64,000 nt of DNA from JBDHAC01 sp039589195 (GCA_039589195.1 JBDHHV010000019.1:5828-69827), one strand, 5' to 3'. Counted from the stretch's first letter, positions 1-10,235 are shown. A program made the numbers and translations. The notes: a model not told the origin generated them from the sequence alone.

Positions 1-333
1 CGCGGTCACCGGCATGTCGGCGGCGAGCAGGCGGCGCGCCTCCTCCAGCGTGAGGGTCGCGTCAGCCTCCGGATCGGTGCCTTCTGCGGGGTCCGATGGA
101 GCGGGGGCGGGCACGCCTCGTGGAACCGGAACGCTGTCCGGTGCCTGGATTCCGCCTACACCATCGGCGAGCGCGAGAGTCGCCGCCAGCGCCCAGGACA
201 GCGTCCACGCGGAGCCGCCCCACCAGCGTGGGCAAGCAACCCGGTTGGTCGCACGAGCGGCCCGTCTGCGCTCGGCCGACGGGCCGCTCCGCTGGACTAT
301 CCTCCGACCTGTCTCACGTCCCCTCCGCACCAC
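1..333 (-). CDS. Partial exported protein of unknown function (5' end only)
   Basis: A minus-strand reading frame runs off the left edge. It reads as a hydrophobic export-type segment (WTLSWALAATLALADG), a Pro/Ala-rich linker and then TLTLEEARRLLAAD. The LTLEEA pattern after a signal peptide is reminiscent of TolC-family outer-membrane proteins, but too little is visible to assign it. No ATG is in frame; GTG codons at 333 and 330 are the nearest candidates, so the start is uncertain. The frame continues in phase from the stop of the TonB receptor at 388, and no promoter or terminator is evident between them, so the two may be co-transcribed. The open frame and signal-peptide character are seen; the family is a guess. 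Confidence 0.4.
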   Translation of the reverse strand, partial: MVRRGRETGRRIVQRSGPSAERRRAARATNRVACPRWWGGSAWTLSWALAATLALADGVGGIQAPDSVPVPRGVPAPAPSDPAEGTDPEADATLTLEEARRLLAADMPVTA

Positions 334-387
334 ACCCCCATGTCGGCGATCACCCCCGGCAGATCGCTTGAATGACCTCGCGACCTT

Positions 388-1362
388 CTAGAACGGACTG
401 AAGTCGTACCGGATCCGCGCCATCCCGAACCGCCCCAGCACCGGCGCTCCCACAAACGTCTGGTAGTGGTTGTCGAACACGTTCTGGACATCGACCTGCA
501 GCCACACTCCCTGCAACCCGGGGAGCTTGTACCCCAGACCGAGATCCAGGACCCCGAACGGATCCACCCGCCCGATATACACGGCGGAATTCGCGTCGAA
601 CCCGTTTTGTGCCCGGAACCGCACCTGGCCGTTGAAGCCGCCCTCGCTCCGGTACGAGAGAGCCGCCGTCCCCTTCAAGGTCGGGGCGTTGAGCGGTACC
701 CGCTCCGAGACCCCGCGTGCGGTCGTCTCGAACTCATCCTTGTCGACCACCGAGACCGTGGTGGTTAGCTCCCACTCGTCGCTGAGCAAGAAATTCGCCG
801 CGACCTCGGCACCGAAGACATCCAGGCTGCCCAGGTTCTCGTACACGAACGCGAGCGTGGCATCGGTTCCACCGACACTCTGTGGGGTCACGACGCCCAG
901 AGGGATGCGCGCGATCCCGGGGGCCTCGGGCGTACCCACTGCTATCTGGAGCGCGGTCGCCTGCGCCGTCGCCGCGTCGGGGAACGCGACGCCGACCAGC
1001 GGGAGGAATTGCGCGGTCAGATACGCGGCGAGCTGCTGGCCGTTCAAGAACACGTTCGGGGAGGCGACCCGCAGCGCGGAGGTGAAGTCCGTGACGTGGC
1101 TCCACCAGCCGTTGACTCCCAGCAGGACACGGCCGCCAAGGAGCCCCTTGTACCCGACCTCGAACGTGTTGGTGATCGTCGGCTTGAGCCGCTCGAAGTC
1201 CTGGATGCCGGCCAACCCGCCAGGGGTGAGGCAGAACGGCGGTGCCGGACAATCCCCGCTCGCGGGTGCGCCGAGCTGGAGGCTCGGGTCCAGGGTCAGC
1301 GCCACGATACCGACATCCCCCTCGCCGGGCGGAGCGATCAGCCCCAACGTGGTGAGCCACAC
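388..1362 (-). CDS. TonB-dependent receptor, C-terminal barrel part (frameshifted from the N-terminal part)
   Basis: This encodes the last ~324 residues of a TonB-dependent outer-membrane receptor: beta-barrel strands such as FEVGYKGLLGGRVLLGVNG and a terminal strand ending ARIRYDFSPF, with Phe at the C-terminus as expected for BAM-assembled barrels. It has no signal peptide or plug of its own. The upstream reading frame (1338-3305) supplies those, and the two overlap by 25 bases out of phase. Restoring one base in the CCC run at 1375-1377 fuses them into VCPPG-YAAAVWLTTLG and a ~980-residue receptor of normal size. The GTG at 1362 is only the first start-like codon in this frame and is probably not used. 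Either a genuine frameshift mutation or a homopolymer sequencing error. Confidence 0.75.
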   Translation of the reverse strand: MWLTTLGLIAPPGEGDVGIVALTLDPSLQLGAPASGDCPAPPFCLTPGGLAGIQDFERLKPTITNTFEVGYKGLLGGRVLLGVNGWWSHVTDFTSALRVASPNVFLNGQQLAAYLTAQFLPLVGVAFPDAATAQATALQIAVGTPEAPGIARIPLGVVTPQSVGGTDATLAFVYENLGSLDVFGAEVAANFLLSDEWELTTTVSVVDKDEFETTARGVSERVPLNAPTLKGTAALSYRSEGGFNGQVRFRAQNGFDANSAVYIGRVDPFGVLDLGLGYKLPGLQGVWLQVDVQNVFDNHYQTFVGAPVLGRFGMARIRYDFSPF

Positions 1363-3305
1363 GGCGGCGGCGTACCCGGCGGACAGACGATCGGGTTGAA
1401 AGGCGACATGTGCATCGGGACCCCGTTCGCGTCCCGCATGAACATGTGTCCCTCCTCCGTGCTCCCCGTCGCCCGGATGTCGTAGCGGAACGGACCGCCC
1501 AGCGGGATTCGCTCGGCGGAGATGTCGAGGAACAGGTTGAGCGTCGTCGGGGTCGAGAAGGCGCGGTTGAAGGTGGCGCGGAAGCTGCTCCCCGGATCGG
1601 GCTTGTAGACGAGCGCGGCGCGTGGCGAGAACACCCGATCCTCCAGCCGCGAGTGGTCATCCAGCCGCGCCGCCGCCACGAAGTCGAGCTTCGGATCGAT
1701 CGCCCACTCCCACTGCAGGTAGCCCCCGATCTCGGTGAGGTCGTCGTCGGGGTCGTTCTTCCCGTTGATCGTACCGTCGGTGTCGGGCAGCGTACGCAGC
1801 AGGTCGGCGCCGTAGATGAAGCGGTGCGTCTCGCCCAGCCGCGCCGCGTGCTGGAGCTGCCCGACGAAGATCTCCGATCTGTCGATCAGCGGGCGGCCGG
1901 AGCGCAGCAGATAGGTCTCGTCGTTGCTGCTCTTGTTCCAGAAGAACTGTGCGAAGAGGTCCCGGTGGTTGAGGCGCGCCTGCAGGTAGTTGTACGCCCA
2001 GTCCACGACCTGCGCCGCACCCAGACCGGTCAGGTCGACGCTGCTGATCGCCTGTGTCCGCCCACCCGACAGAATCACGTTCGTCTCGGGAGTGGGCCGC
2101 CAGTCGATGCGGCCGTCGAGCGTCCAGCGCTCGAGGTTGTCGTCCCGCCCGAGGCACTCGGTGCCGGCCGAGTTCGGCCGGCACACGTTGTTGACGCTGG
2201 TCTGAAGAAGTGCCTGGTCCTCCGGGTCCGTCAGATTGAGACCCTCCGAGAAGGCCAGGCAGTCCGGGTTAGTGAGATTGAAGCTGCTCTGGATGCACGA
2301 GAGCGCGTCTTCCCGCTCCGCGGCCTCCTCCGTGTCGATGAACGCGTACTCGGTTCCCTTGAAGTACTGCCCCGAGACCTTCACGCCGAAACGGTCGGAC
2401 GGGGCGATCGCGATCCTGCCCTCGCCGTGGAACAGCCCCTCATCGCTGCCGGTGAAGGGAAGTCCGCCGGAGATCTTGGTCGCGTCACTCTCGCTCGACT
2501 GCTGCCGCAGCCCGCCCGCGATCGAGAAGCTCACGCCCGGATAGTCGATCGGCGACCGGGTGAGCATGTGGATGACGCCGTTCGCGGCGTTGGGACCGTA
2601 GAGCGCCGAGCCCGGCCCCAGCACGACCTCCACCTTGTCCAGATCCATGTTCGTCGTCGGGGTCAGGTGCGAGATGTTCGCGCGGAGCGAAGGCACTCGT
2701 GAGATCCGGTTGTCGGTCATGGTGAGCGAAGCGCCCGAGAAGATGTTGTTGAACCCCCGTACCACCACGTAGCTGCTCTGTACGCCCGTCTGGATAACGT
2801 CCACGCCTGCTTTGTTCTTGACGTGATCGATCGTGGTGGTCGAGGGCCGCTCCTGGATGTCCAGGGAGCTCACGACCTCCACGGCCGCGGGCGCATCGAG
2901 CACCTTCTCCTCGGTCTTCGATGTGGTCACCGTGATCGGGTTCAGGCTGTAGCTACCCTCGGTCATGGTGGCGGACGCGCTCGTCAGCTGCCCCGCGGTC
3001 ACCGTCTGACCGGCAAGGGTCGCCGTGTTCCACCCCGGGGAGGTGAAGCGGATCGTGTACGTTCCCGCCGGGATCCCGCCGATCCGGAATGCGCCGCCCG
3101 GGCCCGATGTACCTCTCGCCACCACGATTCCGGAGCCATCCACCACCTCCACCAGGACGGCGGCCAGCCCGGCGGCGGTCGCGTCGTCGCGCACCGTGCC
3201 CGCGATACCGCCGACCTGTGCGGCACCGGGTCTCGGGAGCAGGAGGAGTAGCAGGAGCGGGAGAGCCGCAAGGGAGAGCCGAGCCGAACGCGAGCAGGTA
3301 TTCAT
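1338..3305 (-). CDS. TonB-dependent receptor, N-terminal part (signal peptide, carboxypeptidase-regulatory domain, plug, part of barrel)
   Basis: Starts at ATG 3305 behind a GGGAGG ribosome site; an upstream in-frame ATG at 3332 is less likely. Order of parts: signal peptide (LSLAALPLLLLLLLPRPGAAQ), a CarboxypepD-regulatory-like fold (IAGTVRDDATAAGLAAVLVEV), a TonB-box-like region (NPITVTTSKTEEKV), the plug domain (VVVRGFNNIFSGASLTMTDN, VEVVLGPGSALYGPNAANGV) and the first barrel strands. Such receptors import siderophores, cobalamin, glycans or peptides across the outer membrane using ExbB-ExbD-TonB energy; the substrate cannot be told from sequence. The reading frame is lost at about 1376, where the C-terminal part continues in another frame. 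The exbB-like gene lies just upstream on the same strand. Confidence 0.85.
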   Translation of the reverse strand: MNTCSRSARLSLAALPLLLLLLLPRPGAAQVGGIAGTVRDDATAAGLAAVLVEVVDGSGIVVARGTSGPGGAFRIGGIPAGTYTIRFTSPGWNTATLAGQTVTAGQLTSASATMTEGSYSLNPITVTTSKTEEKVLDAPAAVEVVSSLDIQERPSTTTIDHVKNKAGVDVIQTGVQSSYVVVRGFNNIFSGASLTMTDNRISRVPSLRANISHLTPTTNMDLDKVEVVLGPGSALYGPNAANGVIHMLTRSPIDYPGVSFSIAGGLRQQSSESDATKISGGLPFTGSDEGLFHGEGRIAIAPSDRFGVKVSGQYFKGTEYAFIDTEEAAEREDALSCIQSSFNLTNPDCLAFSEGLNLTDPEDQALLQTSVNNVCRPNSAGTECLGRDDNLERWTLDGRIDWRPTPETNVILSGGRTQAISSVDLTGLGAAQVVDWAYNYLQARLNHRDLFAQFFWNKSSNDETYLLRSGRPLIDRSEIFVGQLQHAARLGETHRFIYGADLLRTLPDTDGTINGKNDPDDDLTEIGGYLQWEWAIDPKLDFVAAARLDDHSRLEDRVFSPRAALVYKPDPGSSFRATFNRAFSTPTTLNLFLDISAERIPLGGPFRYDIRATGSTEEGHMFMRDANGVPMHMSPFNPIVCPPGTPPPCGSPRWG

Positions 3306-3480
3306 ACCGCCTCCCGAGTGCCAGGCGTACATCGCCCTTGGTGGAAAAGGGATAGGATTGTCCAGAAAGTCGAAATTGTGTCTATCGAGCGCAAGTGCGC
3401 CGAGTTGGCAGACTTCCGAGGGCTGCCGAATCGTGGGGTTCCGCGTCGCGCGGTGGCCACGACACGTTCAGATGCACGAA

Positions 3481-3503
3481 GGCCCGGGCGGCGAGCCCGG
3501 GCC
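3481..3503 (-). terminator. Hairpin downstream of exbB
   Basis: A perfect 9-bp stem, GGCCCGGGC / GCCCGGGCC, with loop GGCGA, lies 50 bases past the exbB stop and before the TonB receptor start. The tail on the minus strand has only TTCG, so it is a weak intrinsic terminator or an mRNA-stabilising hairpin. Confidence 0.45.
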
Positions 3504-3553
3504 CTCTCGATCACTCGTGCGGTCCGGGCCTCGCGAGCCCGGTCGGCGGTGCT

Positions 3554-4261
3554 TCAGCCAGCGGCGGCGGCGCGCGCCTCGCGCTCGTGGAGAGCATCGA
3601 TCATCCGCTGTGCGCTCTCCTCCATGTCGATCACCAGGCGGTCGATCCGCGTGACGAAGTAGTTGTGCATGATGTTGATCGGGATCGCGATCGTGAGGCC
3701 GGTGGCGGTCGTGATGAGGGCCACCTTGATCCCTCCGGCCACGAGCGTCGCTTCGACCTCGCCCGCGATCTCGATCGCCTGGAACGCCATGATCATCCCG
3801 ATCACGGTCCCGAGGAAGCCGAGGAGCGGAGCCACGTTCGCGAGGGTCGCAAGCCACACCAGACCCCTCTCGAGACCGGCCACCTGGATGGCGCCCGCGT
3901 TCTCGATCGCCTGCATGACGCGCTCGGTGCCCTCCTCGTGGCGGCGTAAGCCGGCCTTGAGGATCTCCGCGGCGGGGGCTTTCGAGTCCTCGCATCTCGC
4001 GAGCGCTTCATCGAGCCGACCCTGTGCGATCATCTCGTCCACGTCGCCGAGGAGCTTCCGGGTCCTGGCCGCCTTGGACTGGAGGTCGATGAACTTCCAG
4101 ATGATGATGAGGATGCCGATGGCCAGAGCGAGGCCTAGCGGCCACATCATGAACCCACCCGCCTCCCAGATCTCACCCAGGTTGAGTTCTTGACCCTCGC
4201 CGAGTCGCGGCGATGCTTCCTGAATCGCCCAGAGTGTCGCAGCGAACAATGGTCTCTCCAA
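3554..4261 (-). CDS. exbB: MotA/TolQ/ExbB proton-channel family protein
   Basis: A 235-residue inner-membrane protein. A periplasmic N-terminus is followed by TM1 (MMWPLGLALAIGILIIIWKF), a cytoplasmic loop with EALARCEDSKAPAAEILKAGL, and then the paired TM segments typical of ExbB/TolQ (NVAPLLGFLGTVIGMIMAF and IKVALITTATGLTIAIPINI). It should form the proton channel that energises TonB or Tol. Its position immediately upstream of the TonB receptor favours ExbB over TolQ, but no exbD/tolR or tonB is adjacent, so the symbol is provisional. The start is TTG at 4261, or TTG at 4249, which has GGAGAG four bases upstream. It has its own promoter candidate. Confidence 0.8.
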   Translation of the reverse strand: MERPLFAATLWAIQEASPRLGEGQELNLGEIWEAGGFMMWPLGLALAIGILIIIWKFIDLQSKAARTRKLLGDVDEMIAQGRLDEALARCEDSKAPAAEILKAGLRRHEEGTERVMQAIENAGAIQVAGLERGLVWLATLANVAPLLGFLGTVIGMIMAFQAIEIAGEVEATLVAGGIKVALITTATGLTIAIPINIMHNYFVTRIDRLVIDMEESAQRMIDALHEREARAAAAG

Positions 4262-4318
4262 CGGTAAAGTTAATCCATCGCCGGGTGCTGCCAGCGGCGC
4301 CTGAAGGCAGGCCGGATC

Positions 4319-4347
4319 AAGCTAGGTGGGGGCTCAGGGTGCGTCAA
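4319..4347 (-). promoter_or_regulatory. Sigma-70-type promoter for exbB
   Basis: Minus strand: -35 TTGACG (4342-4347), 17-base spacer, -10 TAGCTT (4319-4324), about 58 bases before the exbB start. It lies directly after the end of the ABC-transporter operon, consistent with a new transcription unit. Pattern match only. Confidence 0.5.
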
Positions 4348-4366
4348 GACAGAAGTTTTCCGGTCT

Positions 4367-5229
<863 letters not shown>

Positions 5230-5233
<4 letters not shown>

Positions 5234-6261
5234 TCTTCTCGACCCGGGTCGGCCGAGGCCGGAGCGAAGCCGGCTCCGATACGATTATCCGGTTCCTCGG
5301 CGAGCCAGCAGCGGGCCCGGGCCGCGCCCGCATCCAGCAGTGGAGGCAGTCTCTCCTCACACCGCTCCCACGCCCACGGGCAGCGGGGGTGGAACCGGCA
5401 CCCGGGCGGCCACCGCGTCGCGTGAGGGACGCGTCCGGGTATCACCACCAGTCTCTCCGCCCGAGCATCGATCGACGGCACGGCTCGAAGGAGACCCTCC
5501 GTGTAAGGGTGAGTGGGCCTTCGAAACAGGTCGGGAGTCGCCGCTTCCTCTACGATCTGCCCGGCGTACATGACGGCCACGCGATCCGCCACCTGCGAGA
5601 CGACGGCCAGGTCGTGCGAGATCAGCAGGAGCGCCATCCCGCTCTCTCGCCGAAACGAGTCCAGCAGTTCCAGGATCTGGGCCTGGATCGTGACATCCAG
5701 GGCGGTGGTCGGCTCGTCGGCGATGAGCAGCGACGGGCCGCAGGCTATCGCCATCGCGACCATGACGCGCTGACGCATCCCGCCCGACAACTCGTGCGGG
5801 TAGGCGCGCCGGGCTCGCTCGGGGTCCGGTAGACCGACTCGCTCGAGGAGGTGCAGCACCTCGGCGCGCAGATCGGCCCGGGTGGCGCGCCGGTGCGTAC
5901 GGACCGCCTCGGCGATCTGATGGCCGACGCGGTACACCGGGTTCAGGGACGTCATCGGCTCCTGGAAGATCATCGCGATCTCGGCCCCGCGGACCCGTCG
6001 CAGCCTGGCGCCGGGCGCACCCAGCAGCTCCTCTCCCCGCAGACGAACGCTCGAGCCCGTGAGGGTACGGGAAGGCGGGGATGGAACGAGGCCGAGGATC
6101 GAGAGGGCGGTGATCGACTTCCCACACCCCGATTCGCCCACCAGCCCGAGGGTCTCACCCGGTCGGATGTCCAGCGAGACTCCATCCACGGCACGGGACT
6201 CGCCCTCATCGGTGTCGAAGTACACCCGCAGGTCTTCGACCTGCAGCACGGGCTCGCTCAC
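5230..6261 (-). CDS. Oligopeptide/dipeptide ABC transporter ATPase (OppD/DppD-like)
   Basis: 343 residues with Walker A GESGCGKS, the Q-loop region IFQEPMTSLNPVYRVG, signature LSGGMRQRVMVAMAI and Walker B LLIADEPTTALDVTIQ. The C-terminal extension has the oligopeptide-transporter cysteine cluster (CRFHPRCPWAWERCEE), which binds an iron-sulfur cluster in some homologues. The GTG start overlaps the oppC-like stop (GTGA) and the stop overlaps the next ATPase, so permease and ATPases form one operon. It drives uptake of short peptides together with the OppF-like partner. Confidence 0.9.
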
Positions 6262-7373
6262 GAGTCCGTCCCCACGATGGTCCTCGGGTCGAGCGCGTCC
6301 CGCAGGCCGTCACCGATCAGGTTGAAGCTCATCACGGTGAGCACGATCGCGAGCCCCGGGAACAGGGTGATCCACCACGCGTCCAGCATCACGTCACGGC
6401 CGGCCGCCACCATGCCGCCCCAGCTCGGCGCGGGTGGCGGCACCCCGAGCCCCAGGAAGCTGAGCGCGGCTTCGGCCAGGATCGTGTTCCCGATCCCGAG
6501 CGTGGCCGCGACGATGATCGGGCTCACGACATTCGGCAGGATGTGCCGGAACAGGATGCGCGACCGAGCGAACCCCAGGGCTCGTGCGGCCAACACGTAT
6601 TCTCGCTCGCGTACCGAGAGCACCTCGCCACGCACGACCCGCGAAGTGCCCATCCACCCCGTCAGCCCCAGCACGATCGTGATGATGAGGATGGACGGCT
6701 CGATCAGAGCCACCACGGTGATCAGCAGAACAAGCCGGGGGAAGCTCAACAGCATGTCCACGACCCGCATCGATGTGGAGTCCACCCACCCACGCGCGTA
6801 TCCCGCTACGGCGCCGACCGCGGTGCCGAGCGTGATCGCGAGCGTCACCGCCAGAAACCCGATGAGGAGGCTGATCCGGCCGCCGTACAGGACGCGGCTG
6901 AAGACGTCGCGACCGAAGCGGTCGGTGCCCATCGGGTGCGTCGGCGTCGGTCCATGGAACCGCGTCGCCACGATGTCCGCACCCTGCTGCGCGGGATCGA
7001 ATGGCGCGAGATATGGCGTGAGTAGCGCCGTACCGGCGAGCAGCGCGACCAACGCCAGCCCGACGATCGCGGGCCGGTGGCGACGGAAGGCGCGCCACGC
7101 GAGCCACCATTGTGTCTGGGGAGCGGCGGCGGCGCGGGCGGCGCGGGGTTGACCGAGCCGCCATGCGGTGACCAGCCCGCCCGCGAGCGTCAAGAGCGCG
7201 AGCCACTCGTCGACCGCACCACCACCGAGCGTGGCGATGATGCGATCCCACCGGGCGACGGCCAACCCCAGCAACCACACCCAGACGCCGAGCGCGAGTA
7301 TTCCACGCCCCGTGTCCCGGGACACCAATCGCGCCCCGGGTAGGATCAGGTCCGGCCACCGCCGGGCGCTCAT
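6258..7373 (-). CDS. ABC transporter permease (OppC/DppC-like)
   Basis: 371 residues. After two N-terminal hydrophobic segments comes the OppC N-terminal domain region (WRAFRRHRPAIVGLALVALL), then the substrate-gate section MGTDRFGRDVFSRVLYGGRI and the permease EAA loop (EYVLAARALGFARSRILFRHILPN) that docks the ATPases. The C-terminus, FNLIGDGLRDALDPR, is the standard OppC/DppC ending. It is longer than usual (about 300) because of an extra N-terminal membrane region of ~70 residues. It forms the inner-membrane channel with the OppB-like protein encoded 18 bases upstream. Confidence 0.9.
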   Translation of the reverse strand: MSARRWPDLILPGARLVSRDTGRGILALGVWVWLLGLAVARWDRIIATLGGGAVDEWLALLTLAGGLVTAWRLGQPRAARAAAAPQTQWWLAWRAFRRHRPAIVGLALVALLAGTALLTPYLAPFDPAQQGADIVATRFHGPTPTHPMGTDRFGRDVFSRVLYGGRISLLIGFLAVTLAITLGTAVGAVAGYARGWVDSTSMRVVDMLLSFPRLVLLITVVALIEPSILIITIVLGLTGWMGTSRVVRGEVLSVREREYVLAARALGFARSRILFRHILPNVVSPIIVAATLGIGNTILAEAALSFLGLGVPPPAPSWGGMVAAGRDVMLDAWWITLFPGLAIVLTVMSFNLIGDGLRDALDPRTIVGTDS

Positions 7374-7391
7374 CGGGTACCCGGCCCGCGT

Positions 7392-8369
7392 CTACTCATA
7401 GCGGATGCGCGGATCCACGACCGCGTACAGCAGATCGGCCACGAGGTTGCCCGCGATCACGAGCGCCGCGAACAGGAAGCTCCCCGCCAGCACGACCGGA
7501 TAGTCGCGCGCCAGGATGGCGTCGTGCATCAGGCGACCCATACCGGGCCACGAGAACACCACCTCGATCACGACCGCGCCACCGAACAGGATCGGGAGGA
7601 AGAGCCCCAGCAGGCTCACGACGGGGATCATCGCGTTTCTAAGCGCGTGCACGAGCACGACGCGTCTCTCGGTCAGACCTTTCGCGCGCGCGGTCCGGAT
7701 ATAGTCCTGACCGATCACTTCCAGCATCGAGCCGCGCATGTAGCGGGCGACCGCCGCGGCCGATGCGACCCCCAGCGCGATCGTCGGAAGGACGAGGTGT
7801 CGGCCCCGATCCGCGAGCCGGCCCCACAACCCCATCGCATCGTAGTCCAGGCTCTGCATGCCCGAGATCGGGAGCCTGGCTCCGTCCGGCACCGCATTCG
7901 ACGAGACGATCAGGATCAGCATCAACCCGAGCCAGAAGCCGGGCATCGAGTAGATGAACAGCGCCAGGAAGGTGAGCGAGTGATCCAGGACCGAGTACTG
8001 GCGGATCGCCTGCACGATCCCCACGGCGCAGCCGATGATGAAGATCAGTCCGAGCGACACACCGCCGAGCAGCAGCGTGTTCGGGAGCGCGTCCGCGAGC
8101 ACGGCCGTCACGGGTCTGAATTGACTGAAGCTGTACCCGAAGTCCCCGCTCAGAAAGCTGCCGAGCCAGCGCACGTATTGCTCGTAGAGCGGCCGATCCA
8201 GCCCGAAGTTGCGACGCATCTGCTCGATCACTTCGGGGCTGACGTTGGGGTTGAAGAACGCGGTGGTCGGATCTCCAGGCGCGAGATGGAGGAGGAGGAA
8301 GAGGAGGGTCAGGATCCCCCATAGCAGGGGGATCGCGCCCATCAGCCGGCGGATGAGGTATCGGAGCAG
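7392..8369 (-). CDS. ABC transporter permease (OppB/DppB-like), probable CTG start
   Basis: A binding-protein-dependent permease: N-terminal TM and gate LLLHLAPGDPTTAFFNP, EAA loop QDYIRTARAKGLTERRVVLVHALRNAMIP, C-terminus ADLLYAVVDPRIRYE. The first ATG (8342) begins at MGAIPLLWG, but homologues normally begin with LRYLIRRL just before this. That segment is encoded in frame here as CTG-CTC-CGA-TAC-CTC from 8369, behind AAAAGGGGG, so a CTG start at 8369 is proposed (325 residues). The ATG at 8342 is the conservative alternative. Pairs with the OppC-like permease. Confidence 0.88.
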   Translation of the reverse strand: MLRYLIRRLMGAIPLLWGILTLLFLLLHLAPGDPTTAFFNPNVSPEVIEQMRRNFGLDRPLYEQYVRWLGSFLSGDFGYSFSQFRPVTAVLADALPNTLLLGGVSLGLIFIIGCAVGIVQAIRQYSVLDHSLTFLALFIYSMPGFWLGLMLILIVSSNAVPDGARLPISGMQSLDYDAMGLWGRLADRGRHLVLPTIALGVASAAAVARYMRGSMLEVIGQDYIRTARAKGLTERRVVLVHALRNAMIPVVSLLGLFLPILFGGAVVIEVVFSWPGMGRLMHDAILARDYPVVLAGSFLFAALVIAGNLVADLLYAVVDPRIRYE

Positions 8370-8429
8370 CGGACCCCCTTTTCCTGCCGTCGGTCGTCCG
8401 GCCTGTCGAGCCGCTGGCGGGTCAGACCG

Positions 8430-10097
8430 CTACGGAGACCCGTTGGCGGCACGGTAATCCGGGTGGACCCACCAATCCCGTACGCTCGTGAACTCGCCGC
8501 GCGCGTCCAACACGAGACCCTGGAGCTCGCGCCGCACCCCCACCGCGTCGGTGGTGAAATACAGGAAGGTGAACGGCTGATCCCCCTGAACGATGCGATT
8601 GTACTTTCGGTACAGCCGCAATCGGGTCGGTCGGTCCCGTACCATCGGGATCGAGTCCAACACGGGATCGAGCTCCCGGTTGCAATAGCTCGCGAACTGG
8701 AAGATCTCGCCCAGGTGGCTGCAGGCGAACAACGGACGGTCATCCACCTCGAAGTCCGGGTCCCAGGCCAGCACGACGGCGTCGAATCGTCTCTCCGGGC
8801 TCGTGAGGGCTGCCGCGAGCGCACCGGACTCCCGCGTCGACGGGGTCGCCTCCACCCCGATCGCCCGCAGTTGACTCTGGACGATCACCGAGATGTCCTG
8901 GTTTACCTGACGATCGTTCGTCGAGAGCTCGAAGCTCAACTCGTTTCCGGCCCGGTCGCGCACCCCATCCCCGTCCGAGTCCGTCCAGCCCAACGAGTCC
9001 AGGAGGGCGGCTGCCCCCTCAGGGTCGTAGGCGAGAGGGGCGAGCTCGGCCTCGTACGCCCAGTGCCATGGCCCGATCGGGCCGTTGGCGACGCGTCCCA
9101 GACCGTTTCGCACCGCACCCACGAGCGAGGGGCGATCGATCGCCATCGTGAGCGCGCGACGCACGGCCGCGTCCCGGAAGACCGGCCGCTGTCCGTTCCA
9201 CACAATGAACGTGTAAGACCGGATGGGGAACGTCAGTACCGCCAGATCCGGATCCGCCTCGATGCGCTCGATTTGCGACGGCGGCAGGTCGCGCAGCATG
9301 TGGACGGATCCCGTCCGCAGCTCGGCGAACAGCGTCGCCTCGTCCGGCACCGCCTTGTAGACGAGCCGGTCCAGGTAGGGTCGCCCCCCCAGCCCGTTCG
9401 GGAAGCCCTCGTTCGCCTCGAACACCCAGCGGTCACCGGGAAGCCGCTCCACGAAGCGGAAGGGCCCGTTCCCGACGGGAGCCTCGGTGCCGAACGGATC
9501 GCGCCCGAGTTCCTCCGGCCCGACATCACCCAGAAGGTGCGCGGGCATGATCGGCAGCTGTGTCCACCCGTACAGGAAACCGGCGTGCGGTCGCAGCACG
9601 AAACGAATCGTGTACGGGTCGAGAACCTCGGCCCCCTCCCATTGATCGAACCACTCTCTGTTCGGAAATGCGGTGCGGGGCTCTTTGAGTCGCTCGAACG
9701 TGAAGGCCACGTCGCGTGCGGTCGTTGACACGCCATCGTGCCACCGTACGTCGCGCCGGAGGTGGAAGACGACCTGGGTGCTGTCCTGATTGAGCTCCCA
9801 GGACTCGGCGAGATAGGGCTCCGCCTGCATGGTGGAGTCGTGACGCAGAAGCGTCATGAGAAGGACGTGCTTCTGAAGCTCCGCCGCCAGATGCCCCGTA
9901 GTGGCGGCGGGATTCACAGTCGCTACATCGGCCGCCCCACCCACGACGGCCGTGCCACCGAATCGCTCCGATTCGGCCACCGGCGGCAACGCCGGAATCT
10001 CCTCGAGTGACTCCGTGCGATCGCCACACCCCCAGCCCGACAGGGCTAGCGACACACAGAGCGTGCGGGAAAGTAGCGCCGCCCACGCGTTCCTCAT
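8430..10097 (-). CDS. Peptide ABC transporter substrate-binding lipoprotein (SBP family 5), copy 1
   Basis: 555 residues with a lipoprotein signal peptide ending in LSGWGC, so it should be anchored by Cys24. Family-5 binding-protein landmarks: LAESWELNQDSTQVVFHLR, WHDGVSTTARDVAFTFE, GNGPFRFVE and RRALTMAIDR. A DSDGDGVRD acidic loop follows LDSLGWT near residue 385. It delivers peptides or similar ligands to the OppB/C permeases, whose genes start ~60 bases downstream. A paralogue of the next binding protein, with the same architecture but diverged sequence. Start ATG 10097 is supported by the signal peptide. The ligand is unknown. Confidence 0.88.
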   Translation of the reverse strand: MRNAWAALLSRTLCVSLALSGWGCGDRTESLEEIPALPPVAESERFGGTAVVGGAADVATVNPAATTGHLAAELQKHVLLMTLLRHDSTMQAEPYLAESWELNQDSTQVVFHLRRDVRWHDGVSTTARDVAFTFERLKEPRTAFPNREWFDQWEGAEVLDPYTIRFVLRPHAGFLYGWTQLPIMPAHLLGDVGPEELGRDPFGTEAPVGNGPFRFVERLPGDRWVFEANEGFPNGLGGRPYLDRLVYKAVPDEATLFAELRTGSVHMLRDLPPSQIERIEADPDLAVLTFPIRSYTFIVWNGQRPVFRDAAVRRALTMAIDRPSLVGAVRNGLGRVANGPIGPWHWAYEAELAPLAYDPEGAAALLDSLGWTDSDGDGVRDRAGNELSFELSTNDRQVNQDISVIVQSQLRAIGVEATPSTRESGALAAALTSPERRFDAVVLAWDPDFEVDDRPLFACSHLGEIFQFASYCNRELDPVLDSIPMVRDRPTRLRLYRKYNRIVQGDQPFTFLYFTTDAVGVRRELQGLVLDARGEFTSVRDWWVHPDYRAANGSP

Positions 10098-10184
10098 CGT
10101 CCTCCTCCTCCCAACCCCCGCGGGGTCGAAACGACACCCTCACGACGACTTACAATACGCCCTCCGGGGCGCGGCGCACATATG

Positions 10185-10202
10185 CCCCCGGGTCCCCGGG
10201 GG
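10185..10202 (-). terminator. GC-rich hairpin between the two binding-protein genes
   Basis: A 7-bp stem CCCCCGG / CCGGGGG with loop GTCC lies just past the stop of the upstream (copy 2) binding protein. There is no T-run on the minus strand, so it may moderate read-through or protect the upstream message rather than terminate fully. Confidence 0.3.
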
Positions 10203-10235
10203 GGCGCCGGTCGTGCCGGTCTCCCGGCTACCGGC

